Positions 40,860 to 50,335 of a DNA stretch of 64,000 nucleotides are shown here, piece by piece (the first letter of the stretch is position 1; every line of letters begins with the position of its first letter). Source of the DNA: an uncultured Celeribacter sp. GTDB taxonomy: Bacteria; Pseudomonadota; Alphaproteobacteria; Rhodobacterales; Rhodobacteraceae. Where the stretch lies: assembly GCF_963675965.1 (NCBI RefSeq), contig NZ_OY780935.1:3336501-3400500 (forward strand). Direction: 5' to 3'. Both the position numbers and the translations under genes were made by a program. Under the pieces are notes generated by a model, which saw nothing but the letters and a program-made list of their open reading frames with translations, ran no database searches and was not told the DNA's origin.

Positions 40860-41504
40860 ATGAAAGATCCGCGCGCAAGCCAGAAGGACGCCTATGAGTT
40901 GATTCTCGAGGCGATTGACACCGGGTTATACCGCCCGGGGGATCGGCTTGTGGAAAGCGAGCTGGCGGAACGCTTTGGCGTATCGCGTACGCCGATACGG
41001 GAAGCGCTGCAGCGGTTGGAGACGCAATCAATGCTGACGCGCGATGGGCGGTCGCTGATCGTTGCTTCGCTCGATCACAATCAGATGGCCGATCTCTATG
41101 TGGTGCGCACCGAGCTGGAGGGGTTGGCCGCACGGCTGGCCGCCCGCCATGCCACCCCCGAAGAGGCACGCGTGCTGCGCGACATGGTCGAAGCGGATCG
41201 CGCGCTGATCGGCGATCCCGAAGCTATGTCGCGGGCGAACCGGCGGTTTCACAAACAGATCCATCTGGCCTCGCACAACCGTTATCTGGTGCAGCAGCTC
41301 GATCTGGTGCACCGATCCATGGCGCTTCTGGCCTCGACCTCACTGGCGGCCGAAGGACGCGGTGAAGAGGCCATCGCCGAACATGATCGCATTGTGCGCG
41401 CGATCGAAGCCGGGGATGGCGATGCCGCCGATACCGCCCTGTCAGAGCATATTTCCAAGGCTTTCGTCACGCGACTGAAAATCGACGCCGACAAGGTGCG
41501 CTGA
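40860..41504 (+). CDS. GntR-family (FadR/FCD subgroup) transcriptional regulator
   Basis: A 214-residue regulator with an N-terminal winged helix (LYRPGDRLVESELAERFGVS then RTPIREALQRLE) and a C-terminal all-helical FCD ligand domain (about 80-210). The FCD metal/ligand residues appear in RANRRFHKQIHLASHN and EHDRIVRAIEAGD. The effector is usually an organic acid. It may act on the divergent nucleotidase or elsewhere. Confidence 0.88.
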   Translation: MKDPRASQKDAYELILEAIDTGLYRPGDRLVESELAERFGVSRTPIREALQRLETQSMLTRDGRSLIVASLDHNQMADLYVVRTELEGLAARLAARHATPEEARVLRDMVEADRALIGDPEAMSRANRRFHKQIHLASHNRYLVQQLDLVHRSMALLASTSLAAEGRGEEAIAEHDRIVRAIEAGDGDAADTALSEHISKAFVTRLKIDADKVR

Positions 41505-41561
41505 TCTTTCGGGGGCAGGGCTGTTTGTCCCTTAGTCCGTCATGCACTTCAGTGCAGATCG

Positions 41562-42257
41562 TCAAAGGGTTCGTCTGGGGGCAGTCTTTAACGCTTTCGC
41601 CGCCGCATCTGAGGCCTGCCGTCGTCTGGAAATGAACGGTGCGATGTCCGCGCGAATGGACGAAACCATTTCGGGGTCGGCAGTTTGGGGCGAACCGCCT
41701 GTGAACGGCGGTTGCGGATCGTATTCGATCTGAAGCTGGATTCTGCGTGCGGCTTTATCTCCGAGCAGTTCGGCTGCAATGGTCAGGGCAAAATCAATGC
41801 CGGAGGTGACCCCGGCGCCGGTGATCCGGTTGCGGTCTCTGACCACGCGCTCACTGACAGGTTCTGCGCCAAAGAGGTTCAACTGATCAATCGACGACCA
41901 ATGTGATGTCGCGCGATACCCGGAGAGAAGGCCGGCGGCAGCAAGAACCAGAGATCCCGTGCAGACGGATGTGATCCATTTGCAGTCTTTGGCGACGCGT
42001 CTGAGGTAGTCCAGCGTGCCCTGATCCGCCATGAGATCGATCTGGCCGGGGCCGCCCGGCACGCAAATCAGGTCCAGATCCAGCGCCTGTTCGAATGTAT
42101 GGGTCGGCAGGATGCGTATGCCCCGGTCCGACGAAACCGGTTCCAGGGTTTTCCAGATCAAAGCGGTCTCAACGCCGTCAATGCGATTGAAGACTTCGAG
42201 AGGGCCGGTCAGATCCAGCTGTGTCAGATCCGGAAACAGCAGAAGGCCGAATTTCAT
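41562..42257 (-). CDS. DJ-1/PfpI superfamily protein (isonitrile hydratase-like)
   Basis: A 231-residue protein with the nucleophile-elbow Cys in WITSVCTGSLVLAAAGLL, the conserved Glu region TGPLEVFNRID and the His region RATSHWSSIDQL. This matches the isonitrile hydratase-like and AraC-associated branch of DJ-1/PfpI, but no DNA-binding domain follows. The substrate is unknown. Start 42257 (MKFGLLLFPD) begins the first beta strand. Confidence 0.8.
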   Translation of the reverse strand: MKFGLLLFPDLTQLDLTGPLEVFNRIDGVETALIWKTLEPVSSDRGIRILPTHTFEQALDLDLICVPGGPGQIDLMADQGTLDYLRRVAKDCKWITSVCTGSLVLAAAGLLSGYRATSHWSSIDQLNLFGAEPVSERVVRDRNRITGAGVTSGIDFALTIAAELLGDKAARRIQLQIEYDPQPPFTGGSPQTADPEMVSSIRADIAPFISRRRQASDAAAKALKTAPRRTL

Positions 42258-42340
42258 ATATATTCCTTTGCCTTGGTCGCATTTTCCTAACATGATGCGC
42301 CGGTTCTGCAAAGGACTCTTCCCCTTTCACCATATGACCG

Positions 42341-44410
42341 TCATTCCCGGAGTGCAGTCCGGAAGAGGCGTGGCCACCGCGCGTTCAGTGCGACGTTCTC
42401 CGCTGGTTCAGGCGTGGGGCCTTCGACGCCATGGCGAGTCTTTTCCCAGACATAGGGGGCCGCCACGGCCTGCCAGAGCGCGCGCATCAGCGCGATGCTG
42501 GCGAGCGCATAATAGAGATGCAAGGTCGGCACCCAGGGCCAAAGCCAGCGCCGTTCTGGCTCAGCGGTGGCCAGCAGGCCGATGGCGACGGTGATCGCTT
42601 CAGACAGCAGGAAGACCGCGATGATTGCAATCAGCGTAGACGGGGGCAGCACGCTGCGCAGCGGGTGGGGCAGGCCAAGTGGAAAAGCCCAGAAAGACCA
42701 GAGCAACGGTGCGAACAGGGTCTGAGTGAGCGCCCCCAAAAACAGCACCTGCAGACCGCAAAACCGCCGCAATCCGAGATCCCGGAGTAACTGCAGCGGG
42801 TGGCGCATATGGACAAGATAGGTCAGCGCATAGCCTTTCAGCCAGCGGCTGCGCTGTTTGATCCATGGCCAGGGGCGGCAATTGGCCTCTTCGAACGTGG
42901 TCGAGGGCAAAAACACCGTCCGGTAACCATGACGCGCAAGTCGCACACCCAGATCCGCGTCCTCGGTGACGTTATGGGCGTCCCAGGCCCCAAGGGTCTC
43001 CAGAATGTCACGCCGGAAAAACAGCGTGGTGCCGCCCAGCGGAACGGTCAGCCCCATGCGTTCATATCCGGGCAAGATGATGCGCCACCAGCTGGCATAC
43101 TCGATGGTGAAACAGCGCGACATCCAGTTGCGGCGGGGATTGTAGAAATCCAGAACGCCCTGCAGGCAGGCCACGTCTTCCGGTGCATGGGCAAAGCCCG
43201 CCGCGACCTTGCGCAATTGATCCCTCTCCGGAGCGTCTTCGGCGTCGAAAATGCCAATGATCGATCCGTGACAGAAATCCAGCGCATAGTTCATGGCGCG
43301 GGGCTTGGTTCTGACACGTCCAGGGGGAACGGTGATTACCCGCATCCAAGGCGGCAGGAGCGTGTCGCGCAGGGTCTCCTGTGTGCGCTGGTCGCACTCT
43401 TCAACCACAAGACACAGATCGATCCGGTCATGGGGATAGTCCAGCCGTGTCAGCCGGGCGATCAGTTTTTGGCTGATGTCGGTTTCATCGAACAGCGGTA
43501 CCAGCAGCGAAATCACCGGCAGATCCTTGTCACGGGGCGTCGGTGGCGCGGCAGGCAGCCGATACCGGGCGCCGGATTGGGCAACTGCGGCAGCCAGTTT
43601 GTATCCCGTGGTCACACAGAGGCACAGCACGGTCCAGAGCGTGAGCGCCAGCCAGACCGCGGCGGGGGCAGCGCAGACGCACAGACACAGCAGAGCGATG
43701 AGGCCAAGCCGTGCGGCGCGTCTGCCACGGTGCGGGGGTTGAGCAAGGCGGCGGCAACTTCTGTCGGCGGGCAGGCGCTCCTCGGCGCGGTCTGTCAGAT
43801 GCAACTGGCGCAGCGCACTCAGATGGGTGTTGATGTCGCTTTCCGTTAACAAGATCATGCGCACCGGGCCGAAAACCTTTTGAAGCGTTGGCAGAAGCGC
43901 AGCAAATGTTTCCGGGGCGGCGGTGGCGATCAGCGTGCAGGGGCCGACATCGCGCAGTGGCAGGACGCCCTGGCGGCGGCAATGACCTGGGCCGAGCAGA
44001 TCGATCAGCCGCACATCGGGGGGGGGATCCGCAGGCCCGGACAGGCTGGTGTGGTAGAGCCGGGAAAGTGCCGGGTAGAGGTCTGCCTCTGCCAAGATGT
44101 CCCAGCGCAACAGGTAGCTTCGTAGGGACAGACCGCTGATGCGCGCCGCACGCAGCAGTCCGAACAGGTCGTCGGAGGCCACCAGTCCCATTTGCACCAG
44201 AAATCGACCGAGCGCCCCGTTTTGGGACAGGTTGACGCGGGCCTCTGCAGGCCAGGGATCAAGAGCCAGCGCATCGCGGGAAGGGGTGTGACGTGGTCTG
44301 ACGCGCAGCCTACGACGTGGAAAACCACCGACCGCACCGGGATCTGACGGTGCTCTGCGGGGCAGCATCATGTTTTTCGGCAGGCTGTCGGTGGCTGGTT
44401 GATCGAACAT
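42341..44410 (-). CDS. GT2 processive glycosyltransferase with N-terminal type II secretion-like (MshEN) domain
   Basis: A 689-residue membrane protein. Residues about 65-215 (NGALGRFLVQMGLVASDDLF..., then RRQGVLPLRDVG and ESDINTHLSAL) resemble the N-domain of GspE/MshE ATPases, a known c-di-GMP-binding module. Two hydrophobic helices follow, then a GT2 catalytic core with ISLLVPLFDETD, the DxD-like IGIFDAEDAPERDQL, the base motif NVTEDADLGVRLARHG and the acceptor motif QRSRWLKGY. C-terminal helices probably form a glycan channel as in cellulose synthase-like enzymes. No polysaccharide operon surrounds it. Confidence 0.8.
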   Translation of the reverse strand: MFDQPATDSLPKNMMLPRRAPSDPGAVGGFPRRRLRVRPRHTPSRDALALDPWPAEARVNLSQNGALGRFLVQMGLVASDDLFGLLRAARISGLSLRSYLLRWDILAEADLYPALSRLYHTSLSGPADPPPDVRLIDLLGPGHCRRQGVLPLRDVGPCTLIATAAPETFAALLPTLQKVFGPVRMILLTESDINTHLSALRQLHLTDRAEERLPADRSCRRLAQPPHRGRRAARLGLIALLCLCVCAAPAAVWLALTLWTVLCLCVTTGYKLAAAVAQSGARYRLPAAPPTPRDKDLPVISLLVPLFDETDISQKLIARLTRLDYPHDRIDLCLVVEECDQRTQETLRDTLLPPWMRVITVPPGRVRTKPRAMNYALDFCHGSIIGIFDAEDAPERDQLRKVAAGFAHAPEDVACLQGVLDFYNPRRNWMSRCFTIEYASWWRIILPGYERMGLTVPLGGTTLFFRRDILETLGAWDAHNVTEDADLGVRLARHGYRTVFLPSTTFEEANCRPWPWIKQRSRWLKGYALTYLVHMRHPLQLLRDLGLRRFCGLQVLFLGALTQTLFAPLLWSFWAFPLGLPHPLRSVLPPSTLIAIIAVFLLSEAITVAIGLLATAEPERRWLWPWVPTLHLYYALASIALMRALWQAVAAPYVWEKTRHGVEGPTPEPAENVALNARWPRLFRTALRE

Positions 44411-44498
44411 TGGTCACACCCTGTGTTGTCATCAGGGCAGTGTGCGCGCAGAGGCTTAAGCGGACGTGAATTAAGTGTAAAGAAAGTCTTGTATCGCA

Positions 44499-44527
44499 TG
44501 AAAAAGGCGGAGAAATCCCCGCCTTTA
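44499..44527 (-). terminator. Terminator after carA
   Basis: AAAGGCGG (44503-44510) pairs with CCGCCTTT (44519-44526). On the minus strand a TTC tail follows. Position fits the end of carA at 44558. Confidence 0.65.
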
Positions 44528-44557
44528 AACGATCTCGAATTGCAAAATGCGCTGGGC

Positions 44558-45721
44558 TCAGGCCTCGGCGCGCTGGCGCATGGCCTCTGCAAACCGTTCG
44601 AACAGATAGTAGCTGTCCATCGGGCCCGGGCTGGCTTCGGGATGGTACTGGACCGAAAAGATCGGTTTGCCATCCACCGCGATCCCGCAGTTTGACCCGT
44701 CAAAGAGCGACACATGGGTTTCCTTGACGCCCGCGGGCAGCGACTGCGTGTCGACCGTGAAGCCGTGGTTCATCGAGGTGATTTCCACCTTGCCCGTGTC
44801 CAGATCCTTGACCGGGTGGTTGGCGCCATGGTGGCCGTGGTTCATCTTGATGGTCTTGGCGCCAAGTGCCAGTGCCAGCATCTGGTGACCAAGGCAGATT
44901 CCGAAGACCGGCAGGTCTTTTTCGAGAACGCCCTTGATCATCGGCACGGCATATTCACCGGTCGCGGCCGGATCGCCGGGGCCGTTCGAGAGGAAGACGC
45001 CCTCGGGGTTATGGGCCAGCACCTCTTCGGCGGTGGCGGTGGCCGGCAGCACGGTTACATCGCAGCCCGCAGAGGCAAGGCAGCGCAGGATGTTGCGTTT
45101 CGCACCGAAGTCGATGGCGACGACCTTATGTCCTTTGCCTTCGCGTTTCGGGAAACCGTCAGGCCAGGCCCACCGCATTTCGTCCCAGACATAGGATTGG
45201 GCGCAGGTGACATCCTTGGCCAGATCCAGCCCGACCAGGCCGGAGAATTCGCGGGCTTTCTTGACCAGAGCTTCAATGTCGAAATTGCCCTCGGGATCGT
45301 GGGCGATCGCGACATGCGGGGCGCCTTGCTGGCGGATGGCGCGGGTCAGGCGGCGGGTGTCAACCCCGCCCATGCCAATGCGGCCGCGCTTTTCAAGCCA
45401 GGTCCAAAGCTGTTCCTGAGCGCGCCAATTGGAGGCTTCGGTGGGATCCCATTTGACGATCATCCCGTCGGCAACCGGCTCGGCAGTTTCATCATCTTCG
45501 GTGTTCACGCCAACATTGCCGACATGGGGGAAGGTGAAGGTGACGATCTGGCCAGCGTAGGAGGGATCCGTCATGATCTCCTGATAGCCGGTCATTGCGG
45601 TGTTGAAGCACAGTTCCGCGGTGGTGGTTCCGACCGCGCCGAACCCCTTTCCGTAGAAGATGGTACCATCGGCCAAAGCAAGGCAGGCTGTTGGTTTTCC
45701 GGACATTTGACCAGATGCCAT
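44558..45721 (-). CDS. carA: CarA, carbamoyl-phosphate synthase small subunit
   Basis: A 387-residue class I glutamine amidotransferase that supplies ammonia to CarB for arginine and pyrimidine synthesis. The N-domain has FNTAMTGYQEIMTDPSYAGQ. The glutaminase domain has the nucleophile Cys in PVFGICLGHQMLALALG and the His/Glu pair in QYHPEASPGP. Start 45721 (MASGQMSG) is preferred; the upstream open frame runs into the divergent YqeY gene. carB is not in the window. Confidence 0.95.
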   Translation of the reverse strand: MASGQMSGKPTACLALADGTIFYGKGFGAVGTTTAELCFNTAMTGYQEIMTDPSYAGQIVTFTFPHVGNVGVNTEDDETAEPVADGMIVKWDPTEASNWRAQEQLWTWLEKRGRIGMGGVDTRRLTRAIRQQGAPHVAIAHDPEGNFDIEALVKKAREFSGLVGLDLAKDVTCAQSYVWDEMRWAWPDGFPKREGKGHKVVAIDFGAKRNILRCLASAGCDVTVLPATATAEEVLAHNPEGVFLSNGPGDPAATGEYAVPMIKGVLEKDLPVFGICLGHQMLALALGAKTIKMNHGHHGANHPVKDLDTGKVEITSMNHGFTVDTQSLPAGVKETHVSLFDGSNCGIAVDGKPIFSVQYHPEASPGPMDSYYLFERFAEAMRQRAEA

Positions 45722-45919
45722 GACGCGACTCTCCTGTAAGGGCAAAATTGGCCGGAACCTAAGGAACAGGGCGCGCGGCGTCAAGGACAGGTTTGATATT
45801 TTCGGGGTGAATATTTTTGCATTAAATTTCAATGGGTTGTCTTTTGTTGGCAGAGGTTGAGATTGGGGCGCCGTTTCGCTATGTTGGCCACTTGCGACAT
45901 CATGAGGGATGAGGCCCAT

Positions 45920-46378
45920 ATGGATATGCGAAACCGGATCAATACCGCTTTGAAGACGGCGATGAAGGAAAAGGACAGCGCTCGGCTGGCCACCCTGCGC
46001 CTGATCAATGCCGCCATCAAAGACCGCGAAATCGCGGCCCGTGGGGAAGGCAAGGAAGAGGGTGTGTCCGATGCGGAAATCCTTGGTATCCTTGGCAAAA
46101 TGGTCAAGCAACGCCAGGAAAGCGCGAAGGCCTTCGAAGAGGGCGGACGTCTTGAATTGGCTGAAAAGGAACGCTCCGAGATCGGTGTGATCGAAGGCTT
46201 CCTGCCGCGCCAATTGTCTCCGGCAGAGGCCGAGAAGGCTGTCGAAACCGCCATTTCGGAAACCGGTGCTGAGAGCATTCGGGACATGGGCAAGGTGATG
46301 GGGGTGCTGAAATCCAAATACACCGGCCAGATGGATTTCGGTTCTGTCGGGCCGATGGTCAAAGCCAAATTAGGGTGA
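45920..46378 (+). CDS. GatB/YqeY-domain protein
   Basis: A 152-residue helical protein. It has the YqeY pattern RINTALKTAMKEKDSARLAT then LRLINAAIKDREIAARG, GILGKMVKQRQESAKAFEEGGR and the C-terminal DMGKVMGVLKSKYTGQMD. It matches the tail domain of GatB and may bind tRNA; the role is unproven. GAGG five bases before the ATG at 45920 supports that start. Divergent from carA. Confidence 0.88.
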   Translation: MDMRNRINTALKTAMKEKDSARLATLRLINAAIKDREIAARGEGKEEGVSDAEILGILGKMVKQRQESAKAFEEGGRLELAEKERSEIGVIEGFLPRQLSPAEAEKAVETAISETGAESIRDMGKVMGVLKSKYTGQMDFGSVGPMVKAKLG

Positions 46379-46433
46379 TCGTGCCGGGGACTGCCCGGCA
46401 GGTCCTGCGCGATGTGATGCAGATCACCAACAG

Positions 46434-46456
46434 CCGCCCTTCGGGGCGGTTGTTTG
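46434..46456 (+). terminator. Hairpin terminator after YqeY gene
   Basis: CCGCCC (46434-46439) and GGGCGG (46444-46449) close a TTCG loop and are followed by TTGTTTGCG. Confidence 0.55.
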
Positions 46457-46465
46457 CGTTCGGGC

Positions 46466-47017
46466 TCAGGCTTTGAGCGGGGCCAGAACCTGCTGCAGTT
46501 CGCCATACAGACGCTGACGTTCCTTCGGGGTCAGAAAGGCGCCCAGTTCCACTTCGCGCCCACCATTGGAGCCGACATCGGGGCCCGCGCCTTTCAGGGT
46601 CAGATAGTGTTCAATGCGCCCGGATTTGGGATGCAGGGTCAGTTTCAGCCAATAGGGGTTGCTTTCCCACGTCAGTCGTTCCCCCTTTGCGGACCAGTGC
46701 GTGAGGGTGACGCGGTCCGGCCAGATACGCAGCTCCTCGCGCAGCTTGTCGCGATCTGACGATCGGATCGCAGTCCAGAGTGCGGCCAGCGCACACATCA
46801 TGAAGATGAGCAACACCCAGAAGGCGATGGTGCCGATGAAGGGCACGATTGGGATCAGCCCGCCAATGAACATGATCCAGATCGTCGCCGAGAAACCTTT
46901 GCCTTTGAGACTGCGATGAGGCCAGAGGTCGAGCGTCCAAAGCGGCGCGTCTTCGGGGGCCGTTCTGGCGATGTCGTTAGGCGTTGTCGTGGGATCAGGG
47001 CTCCAGCGGTAGGGCAT
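46466..47017 (-). CDS. DUF2244 membrane protein
   Basis: A 183-residue protein with WTLDLWPHRSLKGKGFSATI before two hydrophobic helices (about 45-85) and a soluble C-terminal domain beginning WPDRVTLTHW. This is the DUF2244 pattern. The function is unknown; such genes are often next to cytochrome oxidase or nth genes. Here it lies downstream of ctaD, separated by a terminator. Confidence 0.75.
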   Translation of the reverse strand: MPYRWSPDPTTTPNDIARTAPEDAPLWTLDLWPHRSLKGKGFSATIWIMFIGGLIPIVPFIGTIAFWVLLIFMMCALAALWTAIRSSDRDKLREELRIWPDRVTLTHWSAKGERLTWESNPYWLKLTLHPKSGRIEHYLTLKGAGPDVGSNGGREVELGAFLTPKERQRLYGELQQVLAPLKA

Positions 47018-47068
47018 GGCGGCGGCGGTCCTGTTGGCGTTCCAGTCACTGTAGGCGCGCAGGTGGCT

Positions 47069-47103
47069 AAAAGAAAAGGCCCCGCGCGGGGCGGGGCCTT
47101 TCC
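47069..47103 (-). terminator. Rho-independent terminator after ctaD
   Basis: AAGGCCCCG and CGGGGCCTT arms (about 47078-47101). Read on the minus strand the stem is followed by TTCTTTTAG. Fits the ctaD end at 47128. Confidence 0.75.
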
Positions 47104-47127
47104 TGTCTCAGTCTGCTGAAAGGCCGA

Positions 47128-48819
47128 TCAATGTGCGTGGCCTTTGTCCCAGTCTTCCTGCTTGGGGAGCGTCTCAAACGTGTGCTCCGGCGGCGGGGAG
47201 GGCAGGGTCCATTCCAGCGTGTCGGCATATTCGTTCCAGTAGTTGTTCTCGGTCACGCGGCGACCGGCGAGCAATGTGTAGAAGACGATGCCAATGAACA
47301 GGATGAAGGAAGCAAAGGACAACAGCGCGCCCATCGAGGAGATCTTGTTCCAGTAGGCAAAGGCCTCCGGATAGTCGATGTAGCGGCGCGGCATGCCCTG
47401 ACGGCCCAGGAAGTGCTGCGGGAAGAAGGTCAGGTTGACCCCGATGAAGAACATCCAGAAATGCAGCTTGCCAGCCCATTCCGGGTATTGGCGTCCCGAC
47501 ATCTTGCCGATGTAGAAATAGATCCCGGCAAAGATGGTAAAGGCCGCCCCCATGGACATGGTGTAGTGGAAGTGGGCCACGACATAGTAGGTGTCATGAT
47601 AGGCGCGGTCGACACCGGCTTGCGACAGCACGATCCCGGTCACACCACCGATGGTGAAAAGGATCAGGAAGCCGAAGGCGAAGAGCATCGGTGTTTTGAA
47701 TTCGATCGAACCGCCCCACATGGTGGCAATCCAGCTGAAGATCTTCACCCCGGTTGGCACCGCGATGACCATGGTCGCCATCATGAAGTAGGACTGCTGC
47801 GTCAGCGACAGGCCCACGGTGTACATGTGGTGCGCCCAGACGACAAAGCCCAGAACCCCGATGGCAATCAGCGCCCAGACCATCGGCAGGTAGCCGAAGA
47901 CCGGTTTTTTCGAGAAAGTTGCGATGATGTGGGATACCAGACCGAAGCCCGGCAGGATCACGATGTAGACTTCCGGGTGGCCGAAGAACCACAGGATGTG
48001 CTGATAGAGGATCGGATCGCCACCGCCGCCCGGTTCAAAGAAGGAGGTGCCGAAATTGCGGTCGGTGAGCAACATGGTGATCGCGCCCGCCAGAACCGGC
48101 AGAGACAGCAAGATCAGCCAGGAAGTCACGAAGATCGACCAGGCAAACAGCGGCACTTTGAACAGGGTCATGCCCGGGGCGCGCATGTTCAGCATCGTGG
48201 TGATCATGTTGATCGCACCGAGGATCGAAGAGGCACCCGACACGTGTACGGCAAAGATCGCAAGGTCGGTGGAATAGCCGCCTTCCAGCGTCGACAGCGG
48301 CGGATAGAGTACCCAGCCGATGCCCGAGCCCATTTGGCCGTTGCCGCCCGGAGCAAACAGCGAGGCGATCCCGAGCGCAACACCACAGACGAAGAGCCAG
48401 TAGGACAGGTTGTTAAGGCGCGGGAAGGCCATGTCCGGGGCGCCGATCTGCAGCGGCATGAAATAGTTGCCAAAGCCGCCAAACAGCGCGGGAATGACCA
48501 CGAAGAACATCATCAGCACGCCGTGGTAGGTGATCATCACGTTCCACAGGTGCCCGTTTGGGGTACAGCTTTCAGCGCCAAAGCCCGAAATCAGCCGTGC
48601 GGCGGATTCCCCGGCGTCGTTCAGACACATGAACTGAACGCCCGGTTCCATCAGCTCAAGGCGCATGTAAACCGTGAAACACACCGAAATGAACCCCACG
48701 ACTGCCGCCGTGAAGAGATAAAGTATCCCGATGTCCTTGTGATTGGTGGACAGGAACCACCGGGTAAAGAACCCGCGGTTGTCCTCGTGTTCGTGGCCGT
48801 GAATGGCTGCGTCTGCCAT
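47128..48819 (-). CDS. ctaD: CtaD, aa3-type cytochrome c oxidase subunit I
   Basis: A 563-residue, 12-helix inner-membrane subunit holding heme a and the heme a3-CuB centre. Visible are [20 protein letters not shown], the heme a His in [13 protein letters not shown], the CuB His-Tyr site [17 protein letters not shown], the His pair of [10 protein letters not shown] and the heme a3/a His pair in [15 protein letters not shown]. It reduces oxygen to water with proton pumping, using electrons from cytochrome c. ctaC and ctaE are not in the window. Confidence 0.97.
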   Translation of the reverse strand: MADAAIHGHEHEDNRGFFTRWFLSTNHKDIGILYLFTAAVVGFISVCFTVYMRLELMEPGVQFMCLNDAGESAARLISGFGAESCTPNGHLWNVMITYHGVLMMFFVVIPALFGGFGNYFMPLQIGAPDMAFPRLNNLSYWLFVCGVALGIASLFAPGGNGQMGSGIGWVLYPPLSTLEGGYSTDLAIFAVHVSGASSILGAINMITTMLNMRAPGMTLFKVPLFAWSIFVTSWLILLSLPVLAGAITMLLTDRNFGTSFFEPGGGGDPILYQHILWFFGHPEVYIVILPGFGLVSHIIATFSKKPVFGYLPMVWALIAIGVLGFVVWAHHMYTVGLSLTQQSYFMMATMVIAVPTGVKIFSWIATMWGGSIEFKTPMLFAFGFLILFTIGGVTGIVLSQAGVDRAYHDTYYVVAHFHYTMSMGAAFTIFAGIYFYIGKMSGRQYPEWAGKLHFWMFFIGVNLTFFPQHFLGRQGMPRRYIDYPEAFAYWNKISSMGALLSFASFILFIGIVFYTLLAGRRVTENNYWNEYADTLEWTLPSPPPEHTFETLPKQEDWDKGHAH

Positions 48820-49065
48820 GCGGTCCTCCCAATTAAGTGCGTGGTCAGAAACCTACAGTGAGTTGTGTATGCGGTGCTCCCTTATGGGAGTCATATTGCT
48901 AGATTACTTCTGTTCTAGAACTTCACGAACTCGAGAGCAATCTTTAGGCACAATATGTCGCAAGAAAAATGCAGGCTCAGCCCTTGCATTTGCGAAAGGT
49001 TGCTTTGTCAATGGGGGATTTGCGGGCTGGAGGCGGTTGCGGCGCCTTGTTTCTGGCGCGGCTGT

Positions 49066-49090
49066 CCCGCCCGAAACGCGTTCGGGCGGG
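49066..49090 (-). terminator. GC-rich hairpin after TauD-type gene
   Basis: CCCGCCCGAA (49066-49075) pairs with TTCGGGCGGG (49081-49090), a perfect 10-bp stem just past the stop at 49106. There is no T-run, so it may be a rho-assisted or mRNA-end hairpin. Confidence 0.4.
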
Positions 49091-49105
49091 GATCTGTGAT
49101 GGCGG

Positions 49106-50089
49106 TCAGTAGGTGCCTTCAGGGATCGGAAAGCCGTTTCGACCGGGGAATTCCGGCGCAAGGGTGCGCGCGTTGGGCATTTTCAGCCAAAGACGAAGAA
49201 GTTTGCGCATTTTCCCGGCCTCTTCATGATCCTCGAATGCATTGCGCGAATGCAGAACCGCATAGTTGTTGGCAAATTGCAGATCTCCCGGTTCCAGCAT
49301 CATATCCAGACGCAGATCGCCGCGGGCGATGATGGCGTCGAACAGATCCAGCGCTTCGACTTCGACTTTTGACAGAGGGGCCTGCATGATTTCATGGCCC
49401 AGTTCGAGATATTGCCGCAGGTAGCGGCAGCTCAGCTTGCCTTCGTGCACACTGAAGATCGGCGACAGGCTCGGCCTGTCTTCGCAGAGATGCGAGAAAT
49501 ACCACGGGCGGAAATAGAGCCCCAGAAATTCAGGGTGGGTCTTCAGGATTTCGTTGTAGATCGCGGCAACGCTGATCAGGCTGCTGAGGCCGCCGTGTTT
49601 GGCCTTGCGCACCGACAGCAGGCCGACCACGTCGGAGGGATCCGAATGATAGGGCAGATAGCTGTTGGTTTCATAGACGCGGGTGTCTTTCTTGGACGCA
49701 TCGCCGACGGCCATCACCTTGCCGATCAGATCCCCGCGCGGATTTTGACCGACCGGCTGGCCGAGGTGCAAACCGATGCCATAATACAGCGTGTCGATCT
49801 CAGCCTCGCTGTAGCGGTCGACCGGCAGGCCCCGCAGCACGCAAAAGCCCCGTCCGTTTTCCAGTTCCTCTGAGCAGATCGCCAGTTCGGCCTCAAGCGC
49901 GCCGAGCGGAAAATCGGCGCGGGTAAAGTTGGGAAAGCGCAGTCCTTTCGCCTCAAGTCCGGCCAGTGCTGTATCAATGGCGGCAATGTTGTCGATGCTC
50001 AGCGGATGAACCCAGCTGGTGTCTGTTGCGAAATCTGCTCCGGTCCAGGCGGCGGCCGAGGTGAGGGGTTCGGTCAAAACGATGCTCAT
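49106..50089 (-). CDS. TauD/TfdA-family Fe(II)/2-oxoglutarate dioxygenase
   Basis: A 327-residue cytosolic oxygenase. The iron site is visible as YHSDPSD (His-x-Asp) near residue 160 and the distal His in NNYAVLHSRNAFEDH near 280. The 2-oxoglutarate Arg is in LLRLWLKMPN. The length and HSDPSD pattern fit the TauD/TfdA-like enzymes of unknown substrate found near transporters. AAGGAGAT lies five bases before the start at 50089. It is divergent from a TetR regulator with a 20-bp palindrome between them, so it is probably repressed by it. Confidence 0.86.
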   Translation of the reverse strand: MSIVLTEPLTSAAAWTGADFATDTSWVHPLSIDNIAAIDTALAGLEAKGLRFPNFTRADFPLGALEAELAICSEELENGRGFCVLRGLPVDRYSEAEIDTLYYGIGLHLGQPVGQNPRGDLIGKVMAVGDASKKDTRVYETNSYLPYHSDPSDVVGLLSVRKAKHGGLSSLISVAAIYNEILKTHPEFLGLYFRPWYFSHLCEDRPSLSPIFSVHEGKLSCRYLRQYLELGHEIMQAPLSKVEVEALDLFDAIIARGDLRLDMMLEPGDLQFANNYAVLHSRNAFEDHEEAGKMRKLLRLWLKMPNARTLAPEFPGRNGFPIPEGTY

Positions 50090-50164
50090 GAGATCTCCTT
50101 GATGCGTTTCATGTGCGTGGGTGTCCTGGCCGGGGTGCGGCGCGGACGGTGGTTGGTGCGAATC

Positions 50165-50184
50165 TCCATACCTTATAGTATGGA
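50165..50184. promoter_or_regulatory. Candidate TetR operator
   Basis: TCCATAC (50165-50171) and GTATGGA (50178-50184) are perfect inverted arms separated by six bases, in the 246-bp gap between the dioxygenase and the divergent TetR gene. Size and position fit a TetR-family operator. Confidence 0.55.
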
Positions 50185-50335
50185 CTTTGAGGGTTCCGGC
50201 CCGGAGGTCAAGCATTTGCGGTGCGCGCAGGGGGCGGACGCGCTGCGGGATGGTGGTCGGGCGAAGAATTGATTAGAAAAGTGACAGTTCACCCTTTCTT
50301 GCCGGGACCCATCGGTGACCAATGGAGCGCGCAGC

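Noticed and set aside
47131..48861. 576-codon plus-strand open frame opposite ctaD
   Set aside because: Antisense of an unmistakable oxidase subunit; the His/Asp/Arg-rich product is a composition artefact.
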